DNA of 64,000 nt from Kiloniellaceae bacterium (GTDB taxonomy: Bacteria > Pseudomonadota > Alphaproteobacteria > Kiloniellales > J153), in contig JAJFGL010000039.1 of assembly GCA_021776135.1 (NCBI GenBank), positions 1 through 64,000 on the forward strand, written 5' to 3'. A program made the translations under genes and the position numbers. Of this stretch, positions 31,885 through 40,900 are shown one piece after another; position 1 is the stretch's first letter; the number at the start of each line of letters is the position of its first letter. The notes below the pieces were generated by a model. The model saw nothing but the letters and a program-made list of their open reading frames with translations. It did no database searches and had not been told where the DNA came from.

Positions 31885-32589
31885 ATGTGCGGACGATATT
31901 CCCTGACTTCGGCGGCCGAGGCGGTGCGCCAGGCTTTCGGTTATCCCGAGCGGCCCAACCTTGAGCCCCGGGCCAATATCGCGCCGACGCAAGAGGTGGC
32001 GGCGGTGCGGCTTGGCGGCGGCGGTACGCGGCACTTCGCCAGGTTGCGCTGGGGCTTGATACCGGCCTGGGCCAAGGATGTTTCCGGCGCCGCCCGGACC
32101 ATCAACGCGCGCGCCGAAAGCGTCGCCGAAAAGCCGTCGTTCCGCGCCGCTTTCGCGCACCGGCGCTGCTTGATTCCCGCCGACGGTTTCTACGAATGGA
32201 AAACCGAAGACGGGCTCAAGCAACCCTACCGCATCGCGGCGCCCGATGGCGCGGTCTTCGCCTTCGCCGGTTTGTGGGAACGCTGGGATAATGCAGCGGA
32301 GAAGAGGGCGCCGGTGGAAAGCTGCACCATCGTCACCACCGAGGCCAATGAACGCTTACGCGCGATCCATCCGCGCATGCCGGTAATTCTCGATGCGGCC
32401 GATTACGAAACTTGGCTCGACCCGCAAACCGCGGCCGCCGAGGCCCTGGCCTTACTGCGCCCGTGCCCGGCGGAAAGACTGACCGCGTACCGGGTTTCGC
32501 GCCGGGTTAATACCGTGGCCAACGAAGATCTATCCCTGATCGAGCCTTTGGTTGGCGAGGAACCGGCGGCGCAAGCGCGGCTGCTATAG
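31885..32589 (+). CDS. SOS response-associated peptidase (SRAP/YedK/HMCES family)
   Basis: A 234-residue protein that crosslinks to abasic sites in single-stranded DNA and protects them. I start it at ATG 31885 because the catalytic residue is Cys2, exposed after Met removal: MCGRYSLTSAAEAVRQAFGY. The other active-site residues are visible in TINARAESVAEKPSFR (Asn and Glu), PADGFYEWK, and the histidine of IHPRMPVIL. An in-frame ATG 18 nt upstream would bury the cysteine and is rejected. Single gene; no LexA box noticed upstream. Confidence 0.92.
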   Translation: MCGRYSLTSAAEAVRQAFGYPERPNLEPRANIAPTQEVAAVRLGGGGTRHFARLRWGLIPAWAKDVSGAARTINARAESVAEKPSFRAAFAHRRCLIPADGFYEWKTEDGLKQPYRIAAPDGAVFAFAGLWERWDNAAEKRAPVESCTIVTTEANERLRAIHPRMPVILDAADYETWLDPQTAAAEALALLRPCPAERLTAYRVSRRVNTVANEDLSLIEPLVGEEPAAQARLL

Positions 32590-32786
32590 GCGGCCCCGCA
32601 CAGATTTGACACAGAGCCCGGCCTAGGCGTGACGCGCCGGCGCCGGCATAGTGCCTGGACGCGCCGCGCCGCCGGTGGCGTTCGCTTTCGGGGGGAAGCG
32701 GATTTAACGGCGGTGCGCGTGTATAAAAAGCTAGCCGATGCGATGTGCGGGAACCGGCGGGGTCGTGGCCTCGCCGGTTCTTCGCG

Positions 32787-33848
32787 TTAGCGCGCCTTGG
32801 CTTGTTCGCTCAACAAGCCTTCGACCAATTGATGCGAGATGCGCGGGTCGCGCGGCTGACCCGATTTATTTTGAAACGCGCCGATCGCGCCATGGGTGCG
32901 TTTACCCGGCTGGCCATCGACCGGACCGGCATCGTATCCCAGGTCATTCAACACCTGCTGCACATACATGACCGTCGGCGGATCCGCGTAGGGCGCCTTG
33001 CGCTTGGGCTGAAACCGATCCGCCCATGCTTCGGCGAGTTGAACTATCTCCGGCGCCATCTTGGTTTTCAGCGCCCCGCGCACCACCTCGGCGCGTTCGT
33101 GTCCGGCGCGCGCGGCGAGCAAGAGCCAGCGGTATCCTTCCGTGCGGTCTAAGGGCAGGCCAAGCCCACGGGCATGAACCAGGCCGTAAGCATATTGCGC
33201 CTCGACCAGCCCCCCATGGGCCGCCTTGCCGTACCAGCGCGCCGCCCAGGCTTGGTTTTCCGGCACGCCGCGCCCGGAGGCATAGGTTTCGCCCAGGGCG
33301 TATTGGGCCTTGGTGTGGCCCTGCTTGGCGGCCTGGGTGAAAAGAGCGGCCGCCTTGACCGGGTTCTCTTCGATGCCGTCGCCCATGGAATAAGCCTGGG
33401 CCAGGAAAAATTGCGCGCGCGCCTCGCCGTAGCGCGCGGCCCGTGCCATCCAGGACATGCCCTTGGCCCGGTCCGCCTTGACGCCGTGTCCCTTGAGGTA
33501 AGCCCGCGCGGTCTCATAGGCCGCCGCCGGGTGCCGGTTTTCAGCGGCCGCGAGGAAACCCGCGAAGGCCTCCACGCGGGCGCCCTTGGCGCGCGCCGCC
33601 AAGGCCTTGCGGTACACAGAGTCCTGGGGCTTGCGCGCCCGGGTTTCCTTGGCGGTCTGGGTTTCCTTGGCGGTCTGGGCGGCGTCCGGCTCGGCCGAAG
33701 TCTCGCCTTCGCTGAAGGCCCGAGCGATACCGCCGCGCGCGTCCTGCCAGGTTTGCGTCAAGGAATCCGCCATCTCGGCGCAGCCGCCCAAGATCAACAT
33801 CGCGGCGGCGGCGCCCGGAATCCGGGGCCAGGAGGTGTGTTTGCGCAT
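32787..33848 (-). CDS. Sel1-repeat lipoprotein with C-terminal peptidoglycan-binding domain
   Basis: 353 residues. The N-terminus is a lipoprotein signal (AAAAMLILGGCAE, Cys23). A disordered, charged linker contains the tandem TAKETQTAKETRARKP. Residues about 100-260 hold four to five Sel1-like helical repeats (PAAAYETARAYLKGHGVKAD, AQFFLAQAYSMGDGIEENPV, AQYALGETYASGRGVPENQA, AQYAYGLVHARGLGLPLDRT). The last 60 residues (VMYVQQVLNDLGYDAGPVDG, then GKRTHGAIGAFQ) form a PG_binding_1 domain. This layout fits an envelope scaffold. Divergent from the rhodanese gene. Confidence 0.9.
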   Translation of the reverse strand: MRKHTSWPRIPGAAAAMLILGGCAEMADSLTQTWQDARGGIARAFSEGETSAEPDAAQTAKETQTAKETRARKPQDSVYRKALAARAKGARVEAFAGFLAAAENRHPAAAYETARAYLKGHGVKADRAKGMSWMARAARYGEARAQFFLAQAYSMGDGIEENPVKAAALFTQAAKQGHTKAQYALGETYASGRGVPENQAWAARWYGKAAHGGLVEAQYAYGLVHARGLGLPLDRTEGYRWLLLAARAGHERAEVVRGALKTKMAPEIVQLAEAWADRFQPKRKAPYADPPTVMYVQQVLNDLGYDAGPVDGQPGKRTHGAIGAFQNKSGQPRDPRISHQLVEGLLSEQAKAR

Positions 33849-33969
33849 CGGGGCAACCCTCGGTGTGAAAGCCAGGTTTTAGACCCTTTACCCTAACAGC
33901 CCTTGGCCAAGAGGGTCTTAACGCCTCAGCGAATATCCGCGCCGGGCTTGATCGGCCATGTGAAAGCAC

Positions 33970-33987
33970 ATATATATTTGTATATAT
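33970..33987. promoter_or_regulatory. AT-rich palindrome upstream of the rhodanese-transporter pair
   Basis: ATATATA-TTTG-TATATAT (perfect 7-bp arms) lies 63 bp before the rhodanese start, within an AT-rich stretch that continues to 34020 and includes ACACAATAATTATGTGT (imperfect dyad). These are reasonable operator or promoter elements for the divergent Sel1 and rhodanese genes. The regulator is unknown; sulfide- or persulfide-sensing ArsR-type repressors often use AT-rich dyads. Confidence 0.45.
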
Positions 33988-34049
33988 AACAAACATAACA
34001 CAATAATTATGTGTATTCTTTCTCCTTAAAACCGGTCATGGAGGCTTTC

Positions 34050-34976
34050 ATGCGTAAAATTCTTCTCGCCCTCGCAATCGCGGTTCTAGCCACCGCTCCG
34101 GCCGCCGCTGCCGCGCCGGCGGCGCCCTTAGTTGATTCCGCCTGGATCCGGGCCGAGGGGGCCGGGGCGGAGGTTGTCATCCTCGATGTCCGCAACAAGC
34201 TGGGCGGCGCTTCGCGCGCCGCCTTTCGCCGGGGCCATATACCGGGGTCGGTTTACAGCGATTACCTGTCCGGCGGCTGGCGGACAAAGGCCGGCGGCGT
34301 GCCGGGGCAGTTGCCGCCGGTGGCGGATTTGGAGCGCCTGATCGGCGGCCTGGGAATCGATAACGGCAGCCATGTGGTGATCGTCAGCGGCGGCGCCAGC
34401 GCCCTGGACGTGGGTAGCGCGACCCGGGTCTATTGGACTTTCAAGGTTCTGGGCCACGACCGGGTATCGATCCTTGACGGCGGTTGGCGGGCTTACAAGG
34501 CGGATCCCGCCAATCCGGTGGAAACCGGGGCCGTGGCGCCGTCGCCCAAGCGCTTCAACGCCCATTTCCGGCCTGAAATGCTGGCCGACAGCACGGCGGT
34601 CCAGGCCGCGCGCAAGGCCGGCGCAGCCCTGATCGACATGCGCCCGCCACCTCAATACCGCGGCGAGAAGAAGCATGCCCTGGCCAAGCGGGCCGGCACC
34701 ATCCCCAACGCGGTCAACGTGCCCGAGAGCGAGATCACGGCCAGCGACGGCCGCTTCGTGAGCGCCGCGCGGATCGGCGCGTTGCTGGCGCAAGCAGGCG
34801 TATCGGCCCAAGACGACGCCATCGCCTTTTGCAACACCGGGCACTGGGCCTCCCTCGGCTGGTTCGCGCGCAGCGAAATCCTGGGGCAAAAGAACGTTAC
34901 CCTCTACGACGGCTCCATGGTCGATTGGACGGCCCAAGACGCGCTGCCGGTCGAGGTCAAGGCAAAGGTCCAGTAA
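34050..34976 (+). CDS. Periplasmic thiosulfate sulfurtransferase (tandem rhodanese)
   Basis: A 308-residue protein with a signal peptide (MRKILLALAIAVLATAPAAA). GGAG stands just before ATG 34050, which I prefer to an in-frame ATG 39 nt upstream. The first rhodanese domain (residues 30-150) has VVILDVRNK and the family's H-I-P-G-S-V-Y but no active-site Cys; the second has ALIDMRPPPQYRG, AGTIPNAVNVPES and the catalytic loop with Cys261 in FCNTGHWASLGWF. It should transfer sulfane sulfur from thiosulfate or persulfides to a thiophilic acceptor in the periplasm. It precedes a YeeE/YedE-type transporter by 56 bp, making a sulfur uptake/handling unit. Confidence 0.88.
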   Translation: MRKILLALAIAVLATAPAAAAAPAAPLVDSAWIRAEGAGAEVVILDVRNKLGGASRAAFRRGHIPGSVYSDYLSGGWRTKAGGVPGQLPPVADLERLIGGLGIDNGSHVVIVSGGASALDVGSATRVYWTFKVLGHDRVSILDGGWRAYKADPANPVETGAVAPSPKRFNAHFRPEMLADSTAVQAARKAGAALIDMRPPPQYRGEKKHALAKRAGTIPNAVNVPESEITASDGRFVSAARIGALLAQAGVSAQDDAIAFCNTGHWASLGWFARSEILGQKNVTLYDGSMVDWTAQDALPVEVKAKVQ

Positions 34977-35032
34977 TATCAAATCTTCTTGAGACCTTGG
35001 GCGGTGGCGATGTTAGCCGTTAAGTTCCCGCC

Positions 35033-36262
35033 ATGAGCGCTTCCCAACACGCCTTGCTCCGGCCCGATTGGCGGGCCGCGGGTCCGGCCCTGGTCCTGGT
35101 GGCTGGCGGCGCGCTGTATTTGATCCAGGCCTACGACGGCCGCCAAGCCGCGCTCTACCTGCTGGGCGGGGCCCTGGGGCTGGTCCTGTTTCGCGCCGCC
35201 TTCGGTTTCGCGTCGAGCTGGCGCGCGTTTCTGTTCGACGGGCGCGGCGCCGGTTTGCGCGCCCAGATGCTGATGCTGGCCGTGGCCAGCGCGATTTTCC
35301 TGCCCGCCTTGGCGCAAGGTACCTTGTTCGGACAGCCGGTCGGCGGCGCGCTCGCGCCGGTCGGGCTATCGGTCTTGCTGGGGGCGTTTCTGTTCGGCCT
35401 CGGTATGCAGCTGGGCGGCGCCTGCGCCTCCGGCACGTTGTTCACGGTCGGCGGCGGTTCGACCAACATGGTGGTGACCCTGGTGTTCTTCGCCGCCGGG
35501 TCGCTGCTCGGCACCGCCCACATGCCCTGGTGGTTGGAACAACCGAGTTTCGGAACGATCTCGCTGCTCAAGATCTTCGGCCTCACGGGCGCCTTGGCGC
35601 TTCAGTTCGCCCTCTTCGCCGCTATCGTGCTGGCGAGCGTGCTGATCGAGCGTAAGCGCCATGGCCGGATTGGGTTTGGATTTACCGCTCCGGCGGCGCC
35701 GGGAGCGCCCCGGCCAAGCCTGGTCCGGCGCCTGATGCTGGGGCCTTGGCCCTTGCTTTGGGGGGCGGTGCTGCTCGCCTTGCTTAATGGGGCGACGCTC
35801 TATCTGGCCGGTCATCCCTGGAATGTGTCCTTCGGTTATACCCTGTGGGGCGCCAAGGCGGCCGTGGCCCTGGGCGCCGATGTCGCGGCCTGGGACTTTT
35901 GGACCTGGCGTTATCCGAAACGGGCGCTGGCGGGCGGTTTGCTCGAGGAGACCACCTCGCTGATGAATTTCGGGATTCTGGCCGGGGCGTTCCTGGCCGC
36001 GGGACTGGCCGGGCGTTTCGCGCCCCAGGCCCGGATTCCGGGCCGCGTCGTGGCCGGGGCGGTGCTCGGCGGCTTGCTCATGGGCTACGGCGCGCGCTTG
36101 GCTTTCGGCTGCAATATCGGCGCCCTGTTCAGCGGCATCGCCTCGGGCAGCCTCCATGGCTGGTTGTGGTTCGCCGCCGCCATGGCCGGGACCGCCATAG
36201 GCGCCTTTCTGCGGCCCAGCTTCGGGCTGGCGGTCGAAGGCAGACCTGTATCGCCCGGATAA
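35033..36262 (+). CDS. YeeE/YedE (TsuA-like) sulfur-compound transporter
   Basis: 409 residues with about ten membrane helices in two pseudo-repeats. The key cysteine loops of this family are present: QLGGACASGTLFTVGGGST near residue 131 and RLAFGCNIGALFSGIASGS near residue 359, each with Cys in a Gly-rich re-entrant loop. Characterised members (TsuA) import thiosulfate by relay through conserved cysteines. The upstream periplasmic rhodanese gene supports a thiosulfate or sulfane-sulfur role. Start ATG 35033 follows a weak ribosome-binding site. Confidence 0.88.
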   Translation: MSASQHALLRPDWRAAGPALVLVAGGALYLIQAYDGRQAALYLLGGALGLVLFRAAFGFASSWRAFLFDGRGAGLRAQMLMLAVASAIFLPALAQGTLFGQPVGGALAPVGLSVLLGAFLFGLGMQLGGACASGTLFTVGGGSTNMVVTLVFFAAGSLLGTAHMPWWLEQPSFGTISLLKIFGLTGALALQFALFAAIVLASVLIERKRHGRIGFGFTAPAAPGAPRPSLVRRLMLGPWPLLWGAVLLALLNGATLYLAGHPWNVSFGYTLWGAKAAVALGADVAAWDFWTWRYPKRALAGGLLEETTSLMNFGILAGAFLAAGLAGRFAPQARIPGRVVAGAVLGGLLMGYGARLAFGCNIGALFSGIASGSLHGWLWFAAAMAGTAIGAFLRPSFGLAVEGRPVSPG

Positions 36263-36449
36263 TATCTTCATTCGTCCCGGCCCCGGCGCATCGGTTACTT
36301 GCGTGCCTGGGCGGTTTTGCGTTATACGCAAATGGAATCGCGCTATTTTGCGGTCGAAAACTAGGATATTGGGCGTCTAGGATACCGGGCGTACTTGGCC
36401 TAGTTGTAGAAGCTGGGGCGTTTGGCATTATCGGGAGGGAGTCGGGACC

Positions 36450-37382
36450 ATGAGAAAATCAATCGTACTGATTAGCGCGCTTGCGGCGGTGGTTTACACG
36501 GCGCCGCTCAAGGCCGACATCGTTTTCGACACCTCTACCGGTCTGGGATTGACCGCGGATGGCACTGCCTTCCACCAAGGGCTTTACGAGGGCTATATCG
36601 GCTTGCGCGACGAAAGGGTCCATGTTCTGGATCCGCTCGACGGCGAGCATTTCAATCACAAGGCCCGGCGCGCCGCGCGGCGCTCAAATGTCATGCCCGA
36701 CCGGGCGCAAGACCGCCGCCTGATCGACGAGGACGTCGCCGTGTTCAAGTCGGCCTGGAAACGCATCCACGATGCCTGGGATCGTGGCGGCCGCAGCTTG
36801 GCGCCGGCCGACGCGGCCAAGGCGCAGGTCAGCTACGACTGCTGGATCGAGGCGCGCGAGGGTGCCAATTCCGGTTACGGCCTCGGCAATATCGCCTCCT
36901 TCCGGAATAAAGATGCCGAAGCTTGCAAGGCGGCTTTCGAAGAAGCCATGGCGGCGGTCGAAGCGGCGGCGAACTTGCATCTCACCATGCTCGAGCGCAA
37001 ACCGGCGCCGGCCATGGCGGCGGCCCCGGCGCCAGCGCCGGCAATGGAGGCGCCGAAACCCTTTATCGTGTTCTTCGGCTTTGACTCCGCCGATATCACG
37101 GCCGCGGGCAACCGCGTGATCGACGACGCGATGGCCACGGCGGAACGCATGGACATCGTCGACTTCACCATTACCGGCCATGCCGACCGGGCCGGCGTCG
37201 AAGCCTACAACCTTCAGCTTTCCCTGCGGCGCGCCAACGCGGTTCGCGAGGAGCTGTTGGCGCGCGGGGTCAAGGCGAGCGGCATCAGCGTCGCCGGCCG
37301 GGGCGAGGCGGAGAATGCCGTGGCCACGGCCGACGGGGTGCGCGAAGCCGCCAACCGCCGGGTCGAAATTATTCTACTCTAA
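36450..37382 (+). CDS. OmpA-family outer-membrane/peptidoglycan-binding protein
   Basis: 310 residues. A signal peptide (MRKSIVLISALAAVVYTAPL then KA) precedes a 160-residue helical region of unknown type with three cysteines, then an Ala/Pro hinge (PAPAMAAAPAPAPAMEAP), and the C-terminal OmpA domain: FFGFDSADIT, TITGHADRAGVEAYNLQLSL, RRANAVREELLARGV and REAANRRVEI, including the Asp and Arg that grip diaminopimelate. There is no beta-barrel; the hinge-plus-OmpA layout anchors the envelope to peptidoglycan. A good terminator follows the stop. Confidence 0.92.
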   Translation: MRKSIVLISALAAVVYTAPLKADIVFDTSTGLGLTADGTAFHQGLYEGYIGLRDERVHVLDPLDGEHFNHKARRAARRSNVMPDRAQDRRLIDEDVAVFKSAWKRIHDAWDRGGRSLAPADAAKAQVSYDCWIEAREGANSGYGLGNIASFRNKDAEACKAAFEEAMAAVEAAANLHLTMLERKPAPAMAAAPAPAPAMEAPKPFIVFFGFDSADITAAGNRVIDDAMATAERMDIVDFTITGHADRAGVEAYNLQLSLRRANAVREELLARGVKASGISVAGRGEAENAVATADGVREAANRRVEIILL

Positions 37383-37458
37383 ACGCGGACGGGCGCGTTA
37401 CCGCCGCCGTTCGCCCAGGCCATCGGCTGGAAACCCGAGACCCTTGAGTTCCGTAAAA

Positions 37459-37498
37459 AGGCCCCGCCCGGAGAGCGATTCCGGCCGGGGCTTTTTTT
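37459..37498 (+). terminator. Intrinsic terminator of the OmpA-family gene
   Basis: A GC-rich stem (GGCCCCGCCCGGA against TTCCGGCCGGGGC, one bulge) closes on a GAGCGA loop and runs into CTTTTTTTCG. It ends 116 bp downstream of the ompA-like stop. Confidence 0.85.
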
Positions 37499-37559
37499 CG
37501 TTCATGCCCCGCGATCGGTGGAATCGCCGCCGTGGGGACTTCTGGGGAAGGCATTTAGG

Positions 37560-37913
37560 ATCTGCGTCCGGTTACGGAATTAAGGAATTATATAAATAGA
37601 AGTTTCCAGCATTATTTTAGATGCCTCATTCATATGCTTACTGTTGCAAAACAAAACTAATACGGTATTTGTCAAATACGTTTGAATACAAATCAATTAG
37701 ATAATAATACGTAATGTCTTAACCTGTTTACTATATTCTTTAATGGTTCCGGCGCAAACTCATATAATACTATGTAGTTTTTGCGCAGAGAATGATTGAG
37801 TCTTTAAGCGCGATTCCACAGAATTGGCACAAGTTTAAATGAATAACGGCGTTGCTGGCATACTGGGGATTCAGGTGCGTGCCGGCGGCGGCCATTGCCA
37901 GGGAGGTTTAGGC
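37560..37913 (+). promoter_or_regulatory. AT-rich upstream region of the giant RTX gene
   Basis: A sharply AT-rich stretch (37560-37800) in an otherwise GC-rich chromosome, with no gene. GTATTTG-T-CAAATAC (37665-37679) is a perfect 7-bp dyad. GCGCAAA (37752-37758) and TTTGCGC (37780-37786) are inverted copies bracketing 21 bp that include TATAAT (37763-37768), a good -10 candidate. Such islands upstream of adhesin genes often bind H-NS/MucR-like silencers and cyclic-di-GMP regulators; that role is inference. Confidence 0.5.
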
Positions 37914-40900
37914 ATGACCGAGGAATTTGGCGGCATCGATAACGAGCGTGGGATCGAACGTGACGGATCCGATAACGCGGGCCTAATCGGCGGCGAGGAT
38001 AGCGCCGCTCTGATCGGGCAGACCGCGATCGCGGTCGCGCAGCCCGCGCCGGGCGAAAGCCTTTCAATCGATGCCGCTGCCGGTCAGCGCTATGTGATCG
38101 AATTCAGCCCCGATGCCGCGCAGGTGCGGGTCCGGGGCAACGATCTGATCCTGGAATTCGCGGACGGCGGCAGCATTACCTTCGCGAACCTAGGTCTGGT
38201 TGTCGACGCGGCCGATGAGCCGGTCTTCGAGGTCGCCGGGCAACCCATTTCCAGTGCCGTGATCTTCGCCCTGGGCGAGGGCACGCTGGAGACCGCCGCC
38301 GCCCCAACCGTGGTCGGCACCGGCGAAACCCGCTACGACGACGACACAGGCGAGCTGATCGACCTGATCGATCCCCAAGGCGTGATCCCCCCGACCGAGC
38401 TAGAGTTCCGCCTCATCGATCTGGAGCCGACCGAGGTCTTGGCGGGCCTCACCCCGCCTGTCGATTTCGATGTCAGCGAGACCGCGAACTTCGTGAACAA
38501 TCTCGATGACGTGGGAATAAGTTTCGCGCCCGCGCTGGGAGATCCCTTTGCCTTGGTGGGCGCCGCCTTCGTGCTGGATGACAACAACGGGCGGGTTCTG
38601 GAAATCGCCATCGATGGCAGCACCAGCGTTCTGGTCCAAACCATCGAGATTCTGGCCGCGACAGGAGAATCTTCCGTCGATTTCGAAGATCGTGGGGTCA
38701 CCATCGATCCGGCGGGGAATATATATTTCACGGATGCCCGTTCGGATACGGTTCTAGTGAAACCCGCCGATGGCAGCCCGGTACGGATCGTCGCCACGGA
38801 GGCGGACCTGGACGATGCCGTGCCAGGCTCGGCCGATCCGCATAGCCTGGTGTTCGCGCCCGACGGCTTCTTGTATGTGGCGGAAGAAAACTCCGATTCC
38901 ATTCTTAAGGTCGATCCGGCGACCGGCGCCGTCACGCTCCTCGCCTCGGACAGCGATTTCGAATCCCTGAGCGGCATTAGCAACGTGGATTTGGAAGGCG
39001 GGCTTATCGTCAGCGCCGATGGGACCAAGATCTACGCCGCCTCGGACGGCAGCCCGGATGCGATCTTCGAGATCGATATAGCGAGCGGCGATGTGAGCGT
39101 GCTGGCCACCGATTCGCGCTGGGGCGATCTCGATGTCTTCATGGTGTTGGCCCCGAACGGCGATATCATCGTGGCGGACGACAGCAGCGACACCATCTAC
39201 CGGGTCACGCCGGCCGGGGTGGTAACGGAATTCCTGACCGAGGATGAACTCGAGGCCACTGTGGGCCAAGATGTCGACCTCGAGGGCGGAATCTGGTTCG
39301 ACGCCAACGGCAATTTCTACGTGGCCGAGGAAAACACGAGCACGGTCTATCGCTGGACCGGCACGAATCCCGCCACCGGCGCCATCGACCCCGCGTCCGG
39401 CACGGCCTTCGCGACCGATGCAAGTATTGCCGGCGCCACCGGCGAGAACCCCGATTTCGAGGGCGGGGCGCTCTTCCAAGCGCTTTCCGGCACCACCGGT
39501 GGGTTCCTTTACGAATTCCAGGTCGGCGAGTCCGAGATTCTCGCCGACAACATCCACGGCACCGATGCCGAGGATGGGGTTACGACCCAGTTCACCATCA
39601 CCACCTTGCCGACCATCGGCCTTGGCGATCAAGTCGGCGTGCTGCTGATCGACCGCGGCGACGATAACGTTATCGACGAGATTTTCGGCGAAGGATTCAC
39701 ACCGCTTCCCGCCGGCGGAATCAACGTTCAGACCGGCGATTCGGTGTTCTACTTCCTGCCCGAAGGCGCGACCGTGCCCAACCCGGACTTCGTGCCCGGT
39801 TTAACGTTCGACACGGTTTCGGGATCGGACCTCAATCTCAGCGACGACGATACCGAATCCGTGGCGCTCAGTTTCAACTTCAATTTTCAGGGCGTTGACT
39901 ACTCCGATATCACGGTGTCGAGCAACGGCTTCATCTGGCTAGGCGGCACGAGTTTCGGGAGCGATTGCTGCGATGGCGATGTCAGCGAGTTCCTGGGCGA
40001 TCCGCCGCGCATCGCGCCGGCTTGGTTCGATCTCGATCCCGGCGACAGCGGCACGGTCACTTTCGCCGATCTGGGCGACCGCGCCGTCATCACCTGGAGC
40101 GGCGTGGAGGAGTTCAGTGAAAGCAACAGCAATACCTTCCAGATCGTTCTCTTCGCCGATGGCCGGATCGCCTTCAATTACGACGAGCTTTCCAATCTCG
40201 ATCACGATGGCTTGATCGGTATCACTGCCGGTAACGGCGCGGGGAATCCGGGCGAATCCGGGTTGTCGGCCGAGGGCTCTTTCAACACGGGCAGCGAGGG
40301 CACCGTTTACCAATTCTTCGAGGATTTAGACGGAGACCGCTTCGATGTTTCCGGCCAGTCGATTACATTCACGCCCAACGGCTCGGGCGGCTGGATCGTC
40401 GAAACCTCACAATCCCCCGATGCCGTGCCAGAGACCCTTCGCGCCGACGATCAAGGCCCGGTCAACTTCAATTACTTCACGACCGATTCCGATGGCCTCG
40501 ACAGCCTGGGCGATGGCCCGGCGACGGTCACCATCGATTTTCCCGATGCCCAGCCGATCGTGGTTTCGGCCCAGGACGCCAGCGTCGACGAGGACGACAT
40601 CGACGGCGGCGAGGGCCGTTTCGAGGAAGGACAATCGATTTCCTTGGCGAGCATCTTCGCCTTTGGCCAGGAACCCGGTTCCGATACGCTGGATCTGGGC
40701 GACCCGCCCTTCGATCCCGACGGTCAGCAGCCGACCAGGGTGTTCGGCGCCATTTCCGTCGATTTCAGCTTCGACGGTCCCGGAACGGCGGCCTTTACCG
40801 GCGCCACGATCAGCGCGCTAGAAGCGCTCGAATTGACCTCCTCGAGCGTCACCGGTCCCTCGGGCACGGATCACGATGCGCCCCTGTCCTATCAGATACT

